Positions 1-7,928 are shown, counted from the first letter of the stretch. The stretch is DNA of 32,380 nt from Actinomycetota bacterium (GCA_947380835.1 CANCSL010000008.1:1-32380), one strand, 5' to 3'. A program made the numbers and translations. The notes: a model not told the origin generated them from the sequence alone.

Positions 1-251
1 TTGGGACGAAATTCCAGATCTAAAAAGGCTTGCCGGGCACGTTGCAAAGTGACTTCCGATTCGGCAGAACCATCGGTGTAGTCAAAAGGACCTTGAGGGG
101 TGCGGCGCTTGGCGATCTCGCGTAGATCCCAGATGGTGAGGGCGCGGGCCAGACGGCGCTCGCGGCCACCGAGGGAAGGGCTGCCAAATTTCAAGAGCGG
201 TGAAAGTTCACTCCACTTGGGAAATTGGCGCTTGAAATTGGGGTTCGACAC
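1..251 (-). CDS. FMN-dependent alpha-hydroxy-acid dehydrogenase (LldD-like), N-terminal part
   Basis: Only the first 83 residues are inside the window; the gene runs off the left edge. The translation from a GTG start contains TIWDLREIAKRR followed by FDYTDGSAESE and an Ala-Arg-Gln-Ala-Phe helix. This is the characteristic N-terminus of the FMN-dependent alpha-hydroxy-acid oxidase/dehydrogenase family (L-lactate dehydrogenase LldD, glycolate oxidase, mycofactocin-associated relatives). Family members oxidise a 2-hydroxy acid to the 2-oxo acid on an FMN-binding TIM barrel. The FMN and active-site His/Arg motifs lie outside the window, so substrate cannot be assigned; lactate is only the commonest choice. 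The GTG at 249-251 is chosen because an AAAGGAG Shine-Dalgarno sequence sits just upstream and no ATG fits. It is transcribed in the same direction as the esterase and sugar kinase, with a 50-base gap that holds its own promoter-like element. Confidence 0.85.
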   Translation of the reverse strand, partial: MSNPNFKRQFPKWSELSPLLKFGSPSLGGRERRLARALTIWDLREIAKRRTPQGPFDYTDGSAESEVTLQRARQAFLDLEFRP

Positions 252-276
252 GGCGCTCCTTTCGGGGGTCGTGCGA

Positions 277-290
277 AATCATATACGATT
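277..290 (-). promoter_or_regulatory. Imperfect palindrome with -10-like hexamer before the alpha-hydroxy-acid dehydrogenase
   Basis: AATCATATACGATT is a 14-base inverted repeat with one mismatched pair (positions 5 and 10). On the minus strand it contains TATGAT (278-283), a good -10 hexamer about 27 bases before the GTG start. A palindrome overlapping the -10 is the usual geometry for a repressor. FCD-type GntR regulators of 2-hydroxy-acid genes bind short TNGTnnnACNA-like palindromes, and this resembles them loosely. The regulator is not in the window. Confidence 0.35.
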
Positions 291-301
291 TTTTGGCGGC
301 G

Positions 302-1234
302 CTAACCATTCAGGAGCGCGTTAATTTCATCGGCCAGATTGTGCTGGGCGATGACCGCTTCGGGGGTAACCGAAGCCATAATCATGAATCCGTGGATGAG
401 GCCGGCGTATTCGCGATAGATCGTAAAGACTCCGGCATCTTTAAGGGCTTCGGCATAGTTATAACCGTCATCGAGCAGCGGGTCATATTCGGCGGTGACA
501 ATAATGGTGGGCGGCAAATCCTTGAGCGACTCAGCACAGATAGGAACGGCATAAGGATGGTGTTTATCCAGTTCGGATTGGAGATATTCCTCCCAGAACC
601 AGCGCATCCCCTTGGTAGTTAACCCAAAACCGGTGCCATTTTCAGTGGCGGATTCGTACTTCATTTCGTAGTCATTGCATGGGTAGATCAGTGCCTGGAA
701 AGCCAGAGCGAGATCACCTTCATCGCGCGCTTTCAAGGCAACAGCCGATGCCAAATTTGCGCCGGCGCTATCACCGCTAACGCCAATCTTTGTCGGGACG
801 ATTCCAAGTGTTTCTGCATTCTCAAAGACCCATTTGGTTGTTGCGTAACAATCATCAAAGGGAATAGGAAATGGATGTTCTGGCGCCTTTTGATAGCCGA
901 CCGCAATAATGATGAAGTTTCCTTTGTTGGCGATGGAGCGCAAACATTGTTCAAACATATCCAAGGTGTTGAAGACCCAGCCGCCACCGTGAAAATAAAC
1001 CATGGCAGGGAGTGGTCCTTGAGCCGATGGCCGATAAATGCGAATGGGAAGATCGGAGGTAGGACCGGCGATAAATTTATGCTCGACTTGATAGATAGCT
1101 TCAGGAGTACCGGAAACTGCAACTCGTCCCATTCGCAGTTTTCGCGAAGTGGAGATCGGAATTTCCCACGCCTGCGGCGCATTCATGGCCGCACCTTCAT
1201 CGAGGTACTTCTTTATTTCTGGGCGCAACGTCAT
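302..1234 (-). CDS. Alpha/beta-hydrolase esterase of the hormone-sensitive-lipase type
   Basis: A 310-residue soluble hydrolase predicted to cleave short-chain carboxylic esters in the cytoplasm. The hormone-sensitive-lipase family signature is complete: oxyanion-hole motif HGGGW at 82-86, nucleophile S156 in GDSAG, D251 in EYDPL, and H281 in IHGF. Spacing and length (about 310 residues) are normal for bacterial HSL-type esterases. No signal peptide is visible. The ATG start lies only 3 bases after the stop of the sugar kinase, so the two are almost certainly co-transcribed. This raises the possibility that the esterase releases sugars or hydroxy acids from esterified plant or algal material for the kinase and dehydrogenase beside it; that functional link is inference. 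The true substrate cannot be read from sequence. Confidence 0.88.
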   Translation of the reverse strand: MTLRPEIKKYLDEGAAMNAPQAWEIPISTSRKLRMGRVAVSGTPEAIYQVEHKFIAGPTSDLPIRIYRPSAQGPLPAMVYFHGGGWVFNTLDMFEQCLRSIANKGNFIIIAVGYQKAPEHPFPIPFDDCYATTKWVFENAETLGIVPTKIGVSGDSAGANLASAVALKARDEGDLALAFQALIYPCNDYEMKYESATENGTGFGLTTKGMRWFWEEYLQSELDKHHPYAVPICAESLKDLPPTIIVTAEYDPLLDDGYNYAEALKDAGVFTIYREYAGLIHGFMIMASVTPEAVIAQHNLADEINALLNG

Positions 1235-1237
1235 TTT

Positions 1238-2638
1238 CTACCAACCTTCGGTTCGGTCACGCAACGTACGATATTGCACGATTACTTCTGGCGTTGCTTC
1301 AGCCTCATAAGTGAGGGCTTGACCTAACTGCCACACGGGTGGCTCTGCGCTTTGGGAAAGTGCCCACGCAGCTTGGCGGGCAGCGCCATCGGCAACATAT
1401 TCGCCGGCTGCAGGAATAAGAACAGTACGGCCAAAGAGGGCTGCGGCGATGGGTCCAATCGCTGGATTCTTGGCCGCGCCGCCGATAAGCAAAATCCGAT
1501 TGATATCTACGCCTAATACTTCCAACGCATCGACGGCATCGACCAATCCGCAGAGCATGCCTTCGATATATGCACGTGCAATATTTTCGTGAGTGGAATT
1601 AGCCAACGTCAGCCCAGTAAGTACACCGGTCGCGTCGGGACGGTTAGGAGTTCGTTCACCTTCAAAGTAAGGCAGAAGTGTCAGACCGCCAGCACCTGGA
1701 TTGGCAGAGAGTGCGAGATCGCCTAAGCGATCGTGATCTACGCCTAATAGCTTTGCCGCGGCATCCAATATGCGCGCCGCGTTGAGTGTGCAGACCAGCG
1801 GCAAGAAGTTTCCCGTAGCATCGGCAAAGCCGGTGACGAATCCGGAGAAATCGTGTGTTGCAGTTTTCGAAACTGAAAATGCTGTTCCGCTCGTGCCGAG
1901 AGAGACAATGACATCTCCGGGTTGGGCTTGAACACCTAAGGCAGCTGCGGCGTTGTCGCCGGTTCCGGCCGCTATGGGAATTCCGGCAGGTGTGGTGCCA
2001 CCAAATTCACGCGGGTCTAAAACGCGAGGGAGAACAATCTCGCGTTCATCGCCAACGGCGCTGGCCACGATGTCGAGGCGATAAGAAGAAGTTTCAGGAT
2101 CGAAGTAACCCGTGCCCGAAGCATCCCCTCGGTCGGTAAAGAGATCGTTGATATCCGTCGAGCCGGTTAACTTCCAGGAGAGCCAATCGTGGGGCAAAGC
2201 GATGGCAGCTACTCTGGCTGCGTTCTCTGGTTCGTTATCGGCAAGCCAGCGAACTTTCGAAGCTGTGAATGAGGCGACTAATACCGAGCCCACTGAATCG
2301 GCAATCTTGCGCTCGCCACCAAATTCTTTATTGAGGTCGGTTGCTTGTTGGGCGGATCGGGTGTCGTTCCAGAGCAGGGCGGGGCGGATGACTTCACCGG
2401 CGGCATCCAAGACCACCATGCCATGTTGTTGGCCGGCAATAGAGATAGCCGAAACATCTTCGAGCCCACCGGCGGCGAGGATGGCTTCTTGCAGGGCGCT
2501 CCACCAGAAAGTCGGGTCCACTTCCGTGCCATCGGGATGGCTAGCCCGGCCTTGGCGAATCAAGGCACCGGTGGTGGCATCGCGAATGACAACTTTGACT
2601 GATTGAGTGGAGGAATCCACGCCTGCAACGAGTGCCAT
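1238..2638 (-). CDS. xylB: Xylulokinase-like FGGY-family carbohydrate kinase
   Basis: A 466-residue FGGY kinase, close to the usual 480-500 of XylB. The first ATPase-fold half begins with AGVDSSTQSVK (phosphate loop, residues 5-15). Substrate-side motifs are AGQQHGM (68-74) and LWNDTRS (89-95). The catalytic aspartate is predicted to be D228 in GTGDNAAAALG, matching the GGDNAA motif of E. coli XylB (D233). The C-terminal half carries the adenosine-binding GGAAKNP motif. QHGM followed by WND is typical of xylulokinases and argues against glycerol or gluconate kinase. The product D-xylulose 5-phosphate would feed the pentose phosphate pathway. No xylose isomerase or transporter is adjacent, so a relative acting on another ketose is possible. 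It is first in the run xylB - esterase and lies divergent to pfkA. Confidence 0.87.
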   Translation of the reverse strand: MALVAGVDSSTQSVKVVIRDATTGALIRQGRASHPDGTEVDPTFWWSALQEAILAAGGLEDVSAISIAGQQHGMVVLDAAGEVIRPALLWNDTRSAQQATDLNKEFGGERKIADSVGSVLVASFTASKVRWLADNEPENAARVAAIALPHDWLSWKLTGSTDINDLFTDRGDASGTGYFDPETSSYRLDIVASAVGDEREIVLPRVLDPREFGGTTPAGIPIAAGTGDNAAAALGVQAQPGDVIVSLGTSGTAFSVSKTATHDFSGFVTGFADATGNFLPLVCTLNAARILDAAAKLLGVDHDRLGDLALSANPGAGGLTLLPYFEGERTPNRPDATGVLTGLTLANSTHENIARAYIEGMLCGLVDAVDALEVLGVDINRILLIGGAAKNPAIGPIAAALFGRTVLIPAAGEYVADGAARQAAWALSQSAEPPVWQLGQALTYEAEATPEVIVQYRTLRDRTEGW

Positions 2639-2678
2639 ATTTCTCTTGATATCCCGTCTTTTAAGTCGATCGAGTTGG

Positions 2679-2712
2679 CCGCTAGATAAGAATGGTGAGG
2701 TGATGCTAGCGG
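2679..2712. promoter_or_regulatory. Spaced inverted repeat in the xylB/pfkA divergent region
   Basis: CCGCTAG at 2679-2685 is repeated exactly inverted as CTAGCGG at 2706-2712, with 20 bases between. It lies 41 bases upstream of xylB and about 100 upstream of pfkA. It could be a split operator for a sugar-responsive repressor or the stem of a hairpin in the xylB leader. Seven exact pairs could occur by chance in a region this size. Confidence 0.3.
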
Positions 2713-2783
2713 GGTAGGTCTATCTGGCGTAAGGGTAGACTTTCGCAGTCATCGTCGACCTCTTTTTAGATTTTTTCATCTTT

Positions 2784-2802
2784 TATAGTTTTCGATCTGG
2801 AG
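2784..2802 (+). promoter_or_regulatory. -10 hexamer and Shine-Dalgarno site of pfkA
   Basis: TATAGT at 2784-2789 is a good -10 hexamer, and GGAG at 2799-2802 lies 6 bases before the pfkA ATG. This would give a very short 5' leader of about 12 bases. A second TANNNT candidate (TAGACT, 2736-2741) lies further upstream. No convincing -35 box was found for either. Confidence 0.4.
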
Positions 2803-2808
2803 ATCATT

Positions 2809-3834
2809 ATGCGTATTGGTGTACTGACTGGCGGGGGCGATTGCCCAGGCTTGAACGCTGTCATTCGCGCGGTCGTCCGCAAGGGCGTCAAAGAATATGG
2901 GTATGAATTTGTTGGCTTCCGTGATGGTTGGAAAGGTCCACTTGAGGGTCTGACCATGCCGTTGGATTTGGCCGCCACCCGTGGCATTTTGCCTCGCGGT
3001 GGAACTATTTTGGGATCTTCTCGAACCAACCCTTTTAAAATTGAGAACGGCGTCGAGCGCATCAAAGAGAACTTGGCTGCCATGAATATCGACGCGCTGA
3101 TCGCGATCGGCGGCGAGGACACATTAGGTGTTGCTACCAAGCTGGATGCTTTGGGCGTTCATGTTGTGGGCGTCCCTAAGACCATCGACAACGACCTCAA
3201 TAACACCGATTACACCTTTGGCTTTGATACCTCGGTGAATATCGCTGTTGAGGCCATCGATCGTCTGCACACTACTGCCGAATCTCACCACCGCGCTTTG
3301 ATCGTTGAAGTTATGGGTCGCCATGCTGGCCACATTGCCTTGCATTCGGGTATTGCTGGCGGAGCGGCTTGTATTTTGATTCCCGAGGTTCGTTTCTCGG
3401 TAGATCAGGTCTGCAAGTGGGTTAACTCCCGCTTTGAATCTTCTTATGCACCGATCATCGTCATCGCTGAAGGCGCTATTCCTCAAGAAGGCGACATGGT
3501 TACAAAGGATCAGACTCTAGATGCCTTTGGCCACGTCAAACTCTCTGGTATCGGCGAATGGCTTGCTGGCCAAATTGAAGAAAAGACGGGTAAAGAGGCT
3601 CGCACCTCAGTCCTCGGTCATATCCAACGCGGCGGTACACCGACTGCTTTCGACCGAGTTTTGGCTACGCGTTTTGGACTCTCGGCCATCACCGCAGTAC
3701 ATGAAGGTGACTGGGGCAAGATGGTGGCCCTTCATGGCACCAAGATCGAACGCGTTCCACTTGCCAGTGCTACTGACCACCTCAAGTTGGTAGATCCAGC
3801 CCTCTATAAAGAAGCGGAGATCTTCTTCGGGTAA
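2809..3834 (+). CDS. pfkA: 6-phosphofructokinase
   Basis: A 341-residue phosphofructokinase converting fructose 6-phosphate to fructose 1,6-bisphosphate in glycolysis. The phosphoryl-donor loop GGGDCPGLNAVIR starts at residue 8. The active-site motif PKTIDNDL is at 123-130, with catalytic base D127, and MGRHAGHIA follows. The donor-specificity positions, which happen to keep E. coli numbering, read D104 (in GGEDT) and K124 (in PKTID) instead of the two glycines of the E. coli ATP enzyme. Asp/Lys is the classical pyrophosphate-type combination. However, from memory, close actinobacterial relatives include both ATP-dependent (Streptomyces) and PPi-dependent (Amycolatopsis methanolica) enzymes, so the donor is left open. 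It is followed by aroG after 41 bases; as I recall, Streptomyces also has a pfkA near a class II DAHP synthase. Confidence 0.95.
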   Translation: MRIGVLTGGGDCPGLNAVIRAVVRKGVKEYGYEFVGFRDGWKGPLEGLTMPLDLAATRGILPRGGTILGSSRTNPFKIENGVERIKENLAAMNIDALIAIGGEDTLGVATKLDALGVHVVGVPKTIDNDLNNTDYTFGFDTSVNIAVEAIDRLHTTAESHHRALIVEVMGRHAGHIALHSGIAGGAACILIPEVRFSVDQVCKWVNSRFESSYAPIIVIAEGAIPQEGDMVTKDQTLDAFGHVKLSGIGEWLAGQIEEKTGKEARTSVLGHIQRGGTPTAFDRVLATRFGLSAITAVHEGDWGKMVALHGTKIERVPLASATDHLKLVDPALYKEAEIFFG

Positions 3835-3862
3835 TTGGTCTCCTCTCGGACTCTGACCTCCC

Positions 3863-3868
3863 TACGAT
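3863..3868 (+). promoter_or_regulatory. -10 hexamer for leaderless aroG transcript
   Basis: TACGAT ends 7 bases before the aroG ATG and no Shine-Dalgarno sequence is present. Transcription would therefore start at or next to the A of ATG. No good -35 hexamer is visible at the expected distance. Confidence 0.45.
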
Positions 3869-3875
3869 TACACCC

Positions 3876-5258
3876 ATGCTGACTAACGATTCGGGTAGCG
3901 CTGCCGCGCCCACAGCGATTGATATCAATTCCATCTTCACTCCTGGCTTAGTTGCAGCCCAGCAGCCGCAATGGCCAGGGGGAGTAGATGGCGAAGCCGT
4001 TCAAAGTGCGGTGGCCGCGCTCAAGAAGTTTCCACCGCTGGTCTTTGCTGGCGAGTGTGACAACCTCAAAACCCGAATCGCAGCAGCACAAGAAGGAAAA
4101 GCATTTTGGTTGCAGGGTGGCGATTGTGCCGAGACCTTTGTAGCCGCGACCGCCGATTCCATTCGCAATCGCATTAAAACTATTTTGCAGATGGCCGCCG
4201 TACTTCAATATTTCGCCAGCATGCCGGTCATCAAAGTCGGACGTATGGCTGGGCAATTTGCCAAGCCCCGCAGTAACGACAACGAGACCCGAGGGGATGT
4301 CACCCTGCCTGCCTATCGCGGCGATGCCGTGAACGATTTGGAGTTCACGCTCGAGGCGCGTACCCCCAACCCACAACGGTTGGTTCAGGTCTACAACACC
4401 TCTTCCGCAACGCTCAATTTGGTTCGAGCCTTCACTCAAGGTGGCTTTGCCGATCTGCGCCAAGTTCACGAGTGGAACAAGGGATTCATCAACGATCCAC
4501 GCTTTGGCACCAGATACGAGCAACTTGCTAATGAGATTGGCCGTGCGTTGGAATTTATGGCCTCCGCTGGCGTGGATCCGGAAGCGTTCAAGACCGTGGA
4601 TTTCTACTCCAGCCACGAAGCCCTCATTTTGGAATACGAAAAGGCGCTCACCCGCATCGATTCCCGCACCCAGCTTCCGTACGACGTCTCCGCCCACTTT
4701 TTGTGGATCGGTGAACGCACTCGCCAGTTAGATGGCGCGCATATGGACTTTGCTGCCAAGATTCATAATCCCATAGGCATCAAACTTGGACCAAAGAGCA
4801 CACCAGAAGATGCGCTCGCCATGATTGAAAAGCTCAACCCCAGCAACGAGCCTGGACGATTAACTTTCATTACCCGAATGGGAGCCGGTCTGATTCGCGA
4901 AAAGTTGCCACCGCTCGTCGATGCAGTCACGAAGTCAGGTGCAAAAGTGCTTTGGGTCTGCGATCCCATGCACGGCAATACCTACGAAGCCCCCAGCGGC
5001 TACAAGACTCGGCGCTTTGAAGATGTAACCGAGGAAGTTCGTGGATTCTTTGAAGTACACAAGAAGCTAGGTACGCATCCAGGGGGCGTTCATATCGAAC
5101 TCACCGGCGATGATGTCACCGAATGCGTCGGCGGCGGCGAACAAATTTCACATGAAGATTTGGCCATGCGATATGAAAGCGCCTGCGATCCACGACTTAA
5201 TCACACACAATCGTTGGAATTAGCTTTCCTCGTAGCCGAAATGTTGCGAGACCGCTAA
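3876..5258 (+). CDS. aroG: Class II 3-deoxy-7-phosphoheptulonate (DAHP) synthase
   Basis: A 460-residue class II DAHP synthase, the first enzyme of the shikimate pathway. It condenses phosphoenolpyruvate with erythrose 4-phosphate. Visible landmarks are PPLVFAGECDNL (53-64), GGDCAETF (81-88, with metal-ligand C84), VIKVGRMAGQFAKPRS, SSHEALILEYE, WVCDPMHGNTYEAP (metal-ligand His), the GGVHIELTGDDVTEC segment (metal-ligand Glu) and ESACDPRLNH near the C-terminus (metal-ligand Asp). These match the four metal ligands known in the Mycobacterium tuberculosis enzyme. Length is normal for the class. The ATG is preceded by a -10 hexamer instead of a ribosome binding site, so the mRNA is probably leaderless. 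PFK just upstream and the DUF167 gene 10 bases downstream share its direction. Confidence 0.96.
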   Translation: MLTNDSGSAAAPTAIDINSIFTPGLVAAQQPQWPGGVDGEAVQSAVAALKKFPPLVFAGECDNLKTRIAAAQEGKAFWLQGGDCAETFVAATADSIRNRIKTILQMAAVLQYFASMPVIKVGRMAGQFAKPRSNDNETRGDVTLPAYRGDAVNDLEFTLEARTPNPQRLVQVYNTSSATLNLVRAFTQGGFADLRQVHEWNKGFINDPRFGTRYEQLANEIGRALEFMASAGVDPEAFKTVDFYSSHEALILEYEKALTRIDSRTQLPYDVSAHFLWIGERTRQLDGAHMDFAAKIHNPIGIKLGPKSTPEDALAMIEKLNPSNEPGRLTFITRMGAGLIREKLPPLVDAVTKSGAKVLWVCDPMHGNTYEAPSGYKTRRFEDVTEEVRGFFEVHKKLGTHPGGVHIELTGDDVTECVGGGEQISHEDLAMRYESACDPRLNHTQSLELAFLVAEMLRDR

Positions 5259-5261
5259 GTT
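5256..5261 (+). promoter_or_regulatory. -10-like hexamer overlapping the aroG stop codon
   Basis: TAAGTT begins with the aroG TAA stop and ends 7 bases before the GTG start of the DUF167 gene. It fits the same TANNNT-to-start spacing seen at other genes here. No -35 box is evident, so chance is possible. Confidence 0.3.
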
Positions 5262-5268
5262 CCCCAAG

Positions 5269-5538
5269 GTGTTAGTCCCACTTTATGTTCGGCCCGCTTC
5301 ATCCAAGGATTACGTGGGCGGAATTTATGATGACCGACTGTTGGTATATGTCAAAGCTCCGGCCGTCGACGGCTCGGCCAACGTTGCAGTCCTAAAAGTT
5401 TTGGCAAAAGCCCTCAATATTCCAAAAAGTAACCTCACGGTTTTGTCTGGTCATACTTCTAAACGTAAGCGGGTAGAGATTTTGGGAGATGAAAAAGAAC
5501 TTGCCGAGCGTATTTCGCAACTTCGCAAGGGCGATTAG
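5269..5538 (+). CDS. DUF167 / YggU-family protein
   Basis: An 89-residue protein of the DUF167 (YggU/UPF0235) family, a small alpha/beta fold of unknown biochemical role. Recognisable features are the YVGGIYDDRLLVYVKAPAVD strand-turn-strand with Lys-Ala-Pro followed by DGSANVAVLKVLAKALNI (the conserved Gly-x-Ala-Asn-x-Ala helix), then SGHTSKRKRVEI, the conserved Ser-Gly-x-x-Ser-Lys-x-Lys. The length is typical. The GTG start is preferred because a TANNNT hexamer lies 7 bases before it and no ATG is available. A CAAGG sequence overlaps the start too closely to serve as a ribosome binding site. It sits between aroG and the alkylation-repair gene with gaps of 10 and 9 bases, so it is probably read on the same transcript. 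No function should be inferred from that neighbourhood. Confidence 0.85.
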   Translation: MLVPLYVRPASSKDYVGGIYDDRLLVYVKAPAVDGSANVAVLKVLAKALNIPKSNLTVLSGHTSKRKRVEILGDEKELAERISQLRKGD

Positions 5539-5541
5539 TAT
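5536..5541 (+). promoter_or_regulatory. -10-like hexamer overlapping the DUF167 stop codon
   Basis: TAGTAT starts with the TAG stop of the DUF167 gene and ends exactly 6 bases before the ATG of ogt. The gap between the genes is 9 bases, the same geometry as at nfo and at the lipoprotein gene. It would allow an internal leaderless promoter. Confidence 0.4.
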
Positions 5542-5547
5542 CTGACA

Positions 5548-6042
5548 ATGCTCTTGAAGGCCTCACACAAGACTCCAGTCGGAACTCTCTATCTCATCAG
5601 CGATGAACACGTCCTTTTAGCGGCAGGATTTCGCAGCTTTGACGATCTGATGGATCGAATGGATGACGACGATGCATCCCGAAAAATGACCGCGATGAAA
5701 TCCATTCCCATTATCAGCGATTTAGTAAATGACTACTTTGATGGCGATTTGCAGGCTTTTGGTGGCATACAAGCCCGGCAACCAGGTGCCGAATTTTCTC
5801 AAGCTGTCTGGAAAGCAATGCGAAAAATTCCGGTAGGTAAGACTATGTCTTACGCCGAAATTGCTAAGCGAGCAGGTTCGCCCGATGCAGTAAGAGCTGC
5901 TGGTAGCGCTTGTGCTCGAAATTTAATTGCACCAGTAATTCCATGTCATCGTGTCGTGAAATCTGGTGGAGCTCTAGGTAACTACGGATACGGCCTGTCC
6001 GCTAAGGAATGGCTGCTACGCCATGAAGGCGCGTTGAAGTAA
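5548..6042 (+). CDS. ogt: Methylated-DNA--[protein]-cysteine S-methyltransferase
   Basis: A 164-residue suicide repair protein that moves an alkyl group from O6-alkylguanine (or O4-alkylthymine) in DNA to its own cysteine. The acceptor is C133 in the family signature IPCHRV. The helix-turn-helix DNA-binding segment precedes it: VGKTMSYAEIAKRAG (96-110), then the arginine-finger region AVRAAGSA with R116, and the Asn hinge in ARNLIAP. The variable N-terminal half (residues 1-80) is of normal size. It has no Ada-type AraC or zinc domain, so it is the free-standing Ogt kind. Its last 27 bases overlap the 3' end of the threonine aldolase gene on the other strand. It is the last gene of the plus-strand run that starts with pfkA. 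Confidence 0.94.
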   Translation: MLLKASHKTPVGTLYLISDEHVLLAAGFRSFDDLMDRMDDDDASRKMTAMKSIPIISDLVNDYFDGDLQAFGGIQARQPGAEFSQAVWKAMRKIPVGKTMSYAEIAKRAGSPDAVRAAGSACARNLIAPVIPCHRVVKSGGALGNYGYGLSAKEWLLRHEGALK

Positions 6043-7059
6043 TCCACTCAGCACTTGATTAGTTTTTTCAATATCTGCATCAGTAATATCTAAATGAGTA
6101 ACGAGTCTCAAGAACTTTGGCCCCAAAGCGCTGGCAAGTATTCCTTCGGCTTTCAAGGCTGCATTTACTTCTGCAGCAGTGGTCTTTGTCATTGATAAAT
6201 CTAAAGCCACGATATTGGTGTCAACGTGCTCTGGGTTAACTGAACCAGGCAACGCATGGGCTGCGCTCTGAGCAAGGGACTTGGCGCGACGATGATCATC
6301 AGCCAATCGGGAAATATTGTTATCCAATGCATAGTGCCCAGCCGCGGCAAGCATTCCGATCTGGCGCATTCCGGCGCCGTAACGCTTGCGCCATTGTCTT
6401 GCTGAAACGATCCGCTCTTTAGTCGAGAGCAAGATTGATCCCACTGGTGCACCCAAACCTTTAGAGAGGCAGACGCTGATAGTGTCGAAGTTTTGGCCGT
6501 AGTCAGAAAATGAAATGCCGCTGACAACATGCGCATTCCAGATACGGGCGCCATCCAGATGAGTAAAGATTTCCAGCGCCTGGGCGGCTACATGGAGTTT
6601 GCGAATCTCTTCAATGGATTGAACCGTGCCGCCACCAAAGTTGTGGGTGTTCTCAACCGCGATGGCGGTTGTCGACACGAGATATGGTCCAGAGTTTGGT
6701 CGCGCAATGTTCAGAGCGCGATCAGCGTCGAAAAATCCGCGTGGATCCTCCCAGGTGCGAGTTGTGATGCCGCTGAATGTGGCTGCAGCTCCTAGTTCTG
6801 CGCGCACGATGTGGGAATTTACTTCAGTGAGTATTTCTTCTCCGGGCTTTACCAACATGCGAATACCTAATTGATTTGCCAGCGACCCAGAAGGAGTAAA
6901 AAGTCCAGCCTCTTTTCCAAAGAGAGCCGCGACTCTTTCTTCTAACGAGTTAACCGTCGGGTCATCACCGTAAACATCATCACCAACGGGAGCCTGAAAC
7001 ATTGCTTCCCGCATGGCTAGGGATGGTTGGGTAACAGTGTCGGAGCGAAGATCAATCAT
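6016..7059 (-). CDS. ltaE: Low-specificity L-threonine aldolase
   Basis: A 347-residue PLP enzyme of fold type I that splits L-threonine or L-allo-threonine into glycine and acetaldehyde. The start MIDLRSDTVTQPS and then VGDDVYGDDPTVN are hallmark threonine-aldolase motifs. H83 (in NSHIVRAELG) is placed to stack on the PLP ring. HLDGARIWNA contains D169, which contacts the PLP nitrogen, and SVCLSKGLGAPVGS contains the Schiff-base lysine K200. The length is typical. Its ATG overlaps the stop codon of the EamA transporter gene by 4 bases (ATGA), so translation is probably coupled; an amino-acid or metabolite exporter partnered with an aldolase is plausible but unproved. It closes the minus-strand run that begins at 11372, and its end collides tail to tail with ogt. 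Confidence 0.95.
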   Translation of the reverse strand: MIDLRSDTVTQPSLAMREAMFQAPVGDDVYGDDPTVNSLEERVAALFGKEAGLFTPSGSLANQLGIRMLVKPGEEILTEVNSHIVRAELGAAATFSGITTRTWEDPRGFFDADRALNIARPNSGPYLVSTTAIAVENTHNFGGGTVQSIEEIRKLHVAAQALEIFTHLDGARIWNAHVVSGISFSDYGQNFDTISVCLSKGLGAPVGSILLSTKERIVSARQWRKRYGAGMRQIGMLAAAGHYALDNNISRLADDHRRAKSLAQSAAHALPGSVNPEHVDTNIVALDLSMTKTTAAEVNAALKAEGILASALGPKFLRLVTHLDITDADIEKTNQVLSGLLQRAFMA

Positions 7060-7928
7060 GCGGATATCTTCTCACGGCCTTCGGCCCAGATAATCAAGTA
7101 CATAGCCGCGATGACCATGGAACCACCACTGAGCGTTCGCATCGTCAAGCTTTCATGGGAGAAAACCACTGCGAACCCGGCCGCAAAGATGTATTCCATT
7201 GTCAGGATGATGGCGATCGTGGTTGGTGGCATAAATGATTGAGTCCACGTCTGGATAATGAAGGCAAAAGCGGTGGCGAATACCGCTGTGAAGACGATGG
7301 CGCTCCAGACCCCAGAATCAGGCGGCAAATGAAAACCGCTCTTGAGGCTGGCTATAAATGTGACTACCGCAGAAGTGCCTAGCTGCAGAATAGTCAGCGC
7401 GTAAGTGTCTAAACCAGAACTCCACTCACCCAAACTCACGATATGAAAGGCGAAGAGCACGGCACTGATCAGAACGAGAAGTTCGCCAACGCCAATACTG
7501 ATTCCTTTGAAAGAGAGAAACATCAAACCCGCTGTCGCCAGGGAAACAGCAAACCACTGCAATTTGGTGACTTTGCGCTTGAGCAGACCGGCGGCGATCA
7601 ACGGCACAAATACCGCATAAAGACCCGTAATAAATCCAGTCTTAGCAACAGTAGTTTTGGTCAAGCCGAAAGTTTGGAAGATATAACCGCTGCTCAGTAG
7701 AACTCCGATGATCACGCCTTTAATAAGGAAAGCGCGGTTGATTCGTTTTAGCGCGCTGGGCTTGATCGCGATCAGAATTACCGTGGCCAAAATAAAACGA
7801 GCCGCCAGAAAAGAGTTGACATCCGTGCGGGAGAGCGTGTTCTTCATGGCAACGAATGCGATACCCCACATGGCGGCAACGGTCAGTAAGAGACCAGCGA
7901 TCGCCGGTTTGTTTTCTTGTAACTTCAC
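7056..7928 (-). CDS. EamA-family (DMT superfamily) transporter
   Basis: A 290-residue membrane protein with about ten hydrophobic segments arranged as two EamA repeats. The first repeat contains MWGIAFVAMKNTLSRTDVNSF (residues about 20-40, the usual Trp-Gly start of EamA domains) and RFILATVILI; the second begins near GVGELLVLISAVLFAFHIV. EamA transporters export amino acids, metabolites or drugs; the substrate cannot be told. The start is a GTG that overlaps the stop of the endonuclease IV gene (GTGA), and its own stop overlaps the threonine aldolase ATG. Both overlaps show tight co-transcription. No signal peptide beyond the first transmembrane helix. Confidence 0.88.
   Translation of the reverse strand: MKLQENKPAIAGLLLTVAAMWGIAFVAMKNTLSRTDVNSFLAARFILATVILIAIKPSALKRINRAFLIKGVIIGVLLSSGYIFQTFGLTKTTVAKTGFITGLYAVFVPLIAAGLLKRKVTKLQWFAVSLATAGLMFLSFKGISIGVGELLVLISAVLFAFHIVSLGEWSSGLDTYALTILQLGTSAVVTFIASLKSGFHLPPDSGVWSAIVFTAVFATAFAFIIQTWTQSFMPPTTIAIILTMEYIFAAGFAVVFSHESLTMRTLSGGSMVIAAMYLIIWAEGREKISA

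Noticed and set aside
3948..4697. 249-codon open frame antisense to aroG
   Set aside because: Frame shadow of a strongly conserved gene; no start signal, no recognisable motif.
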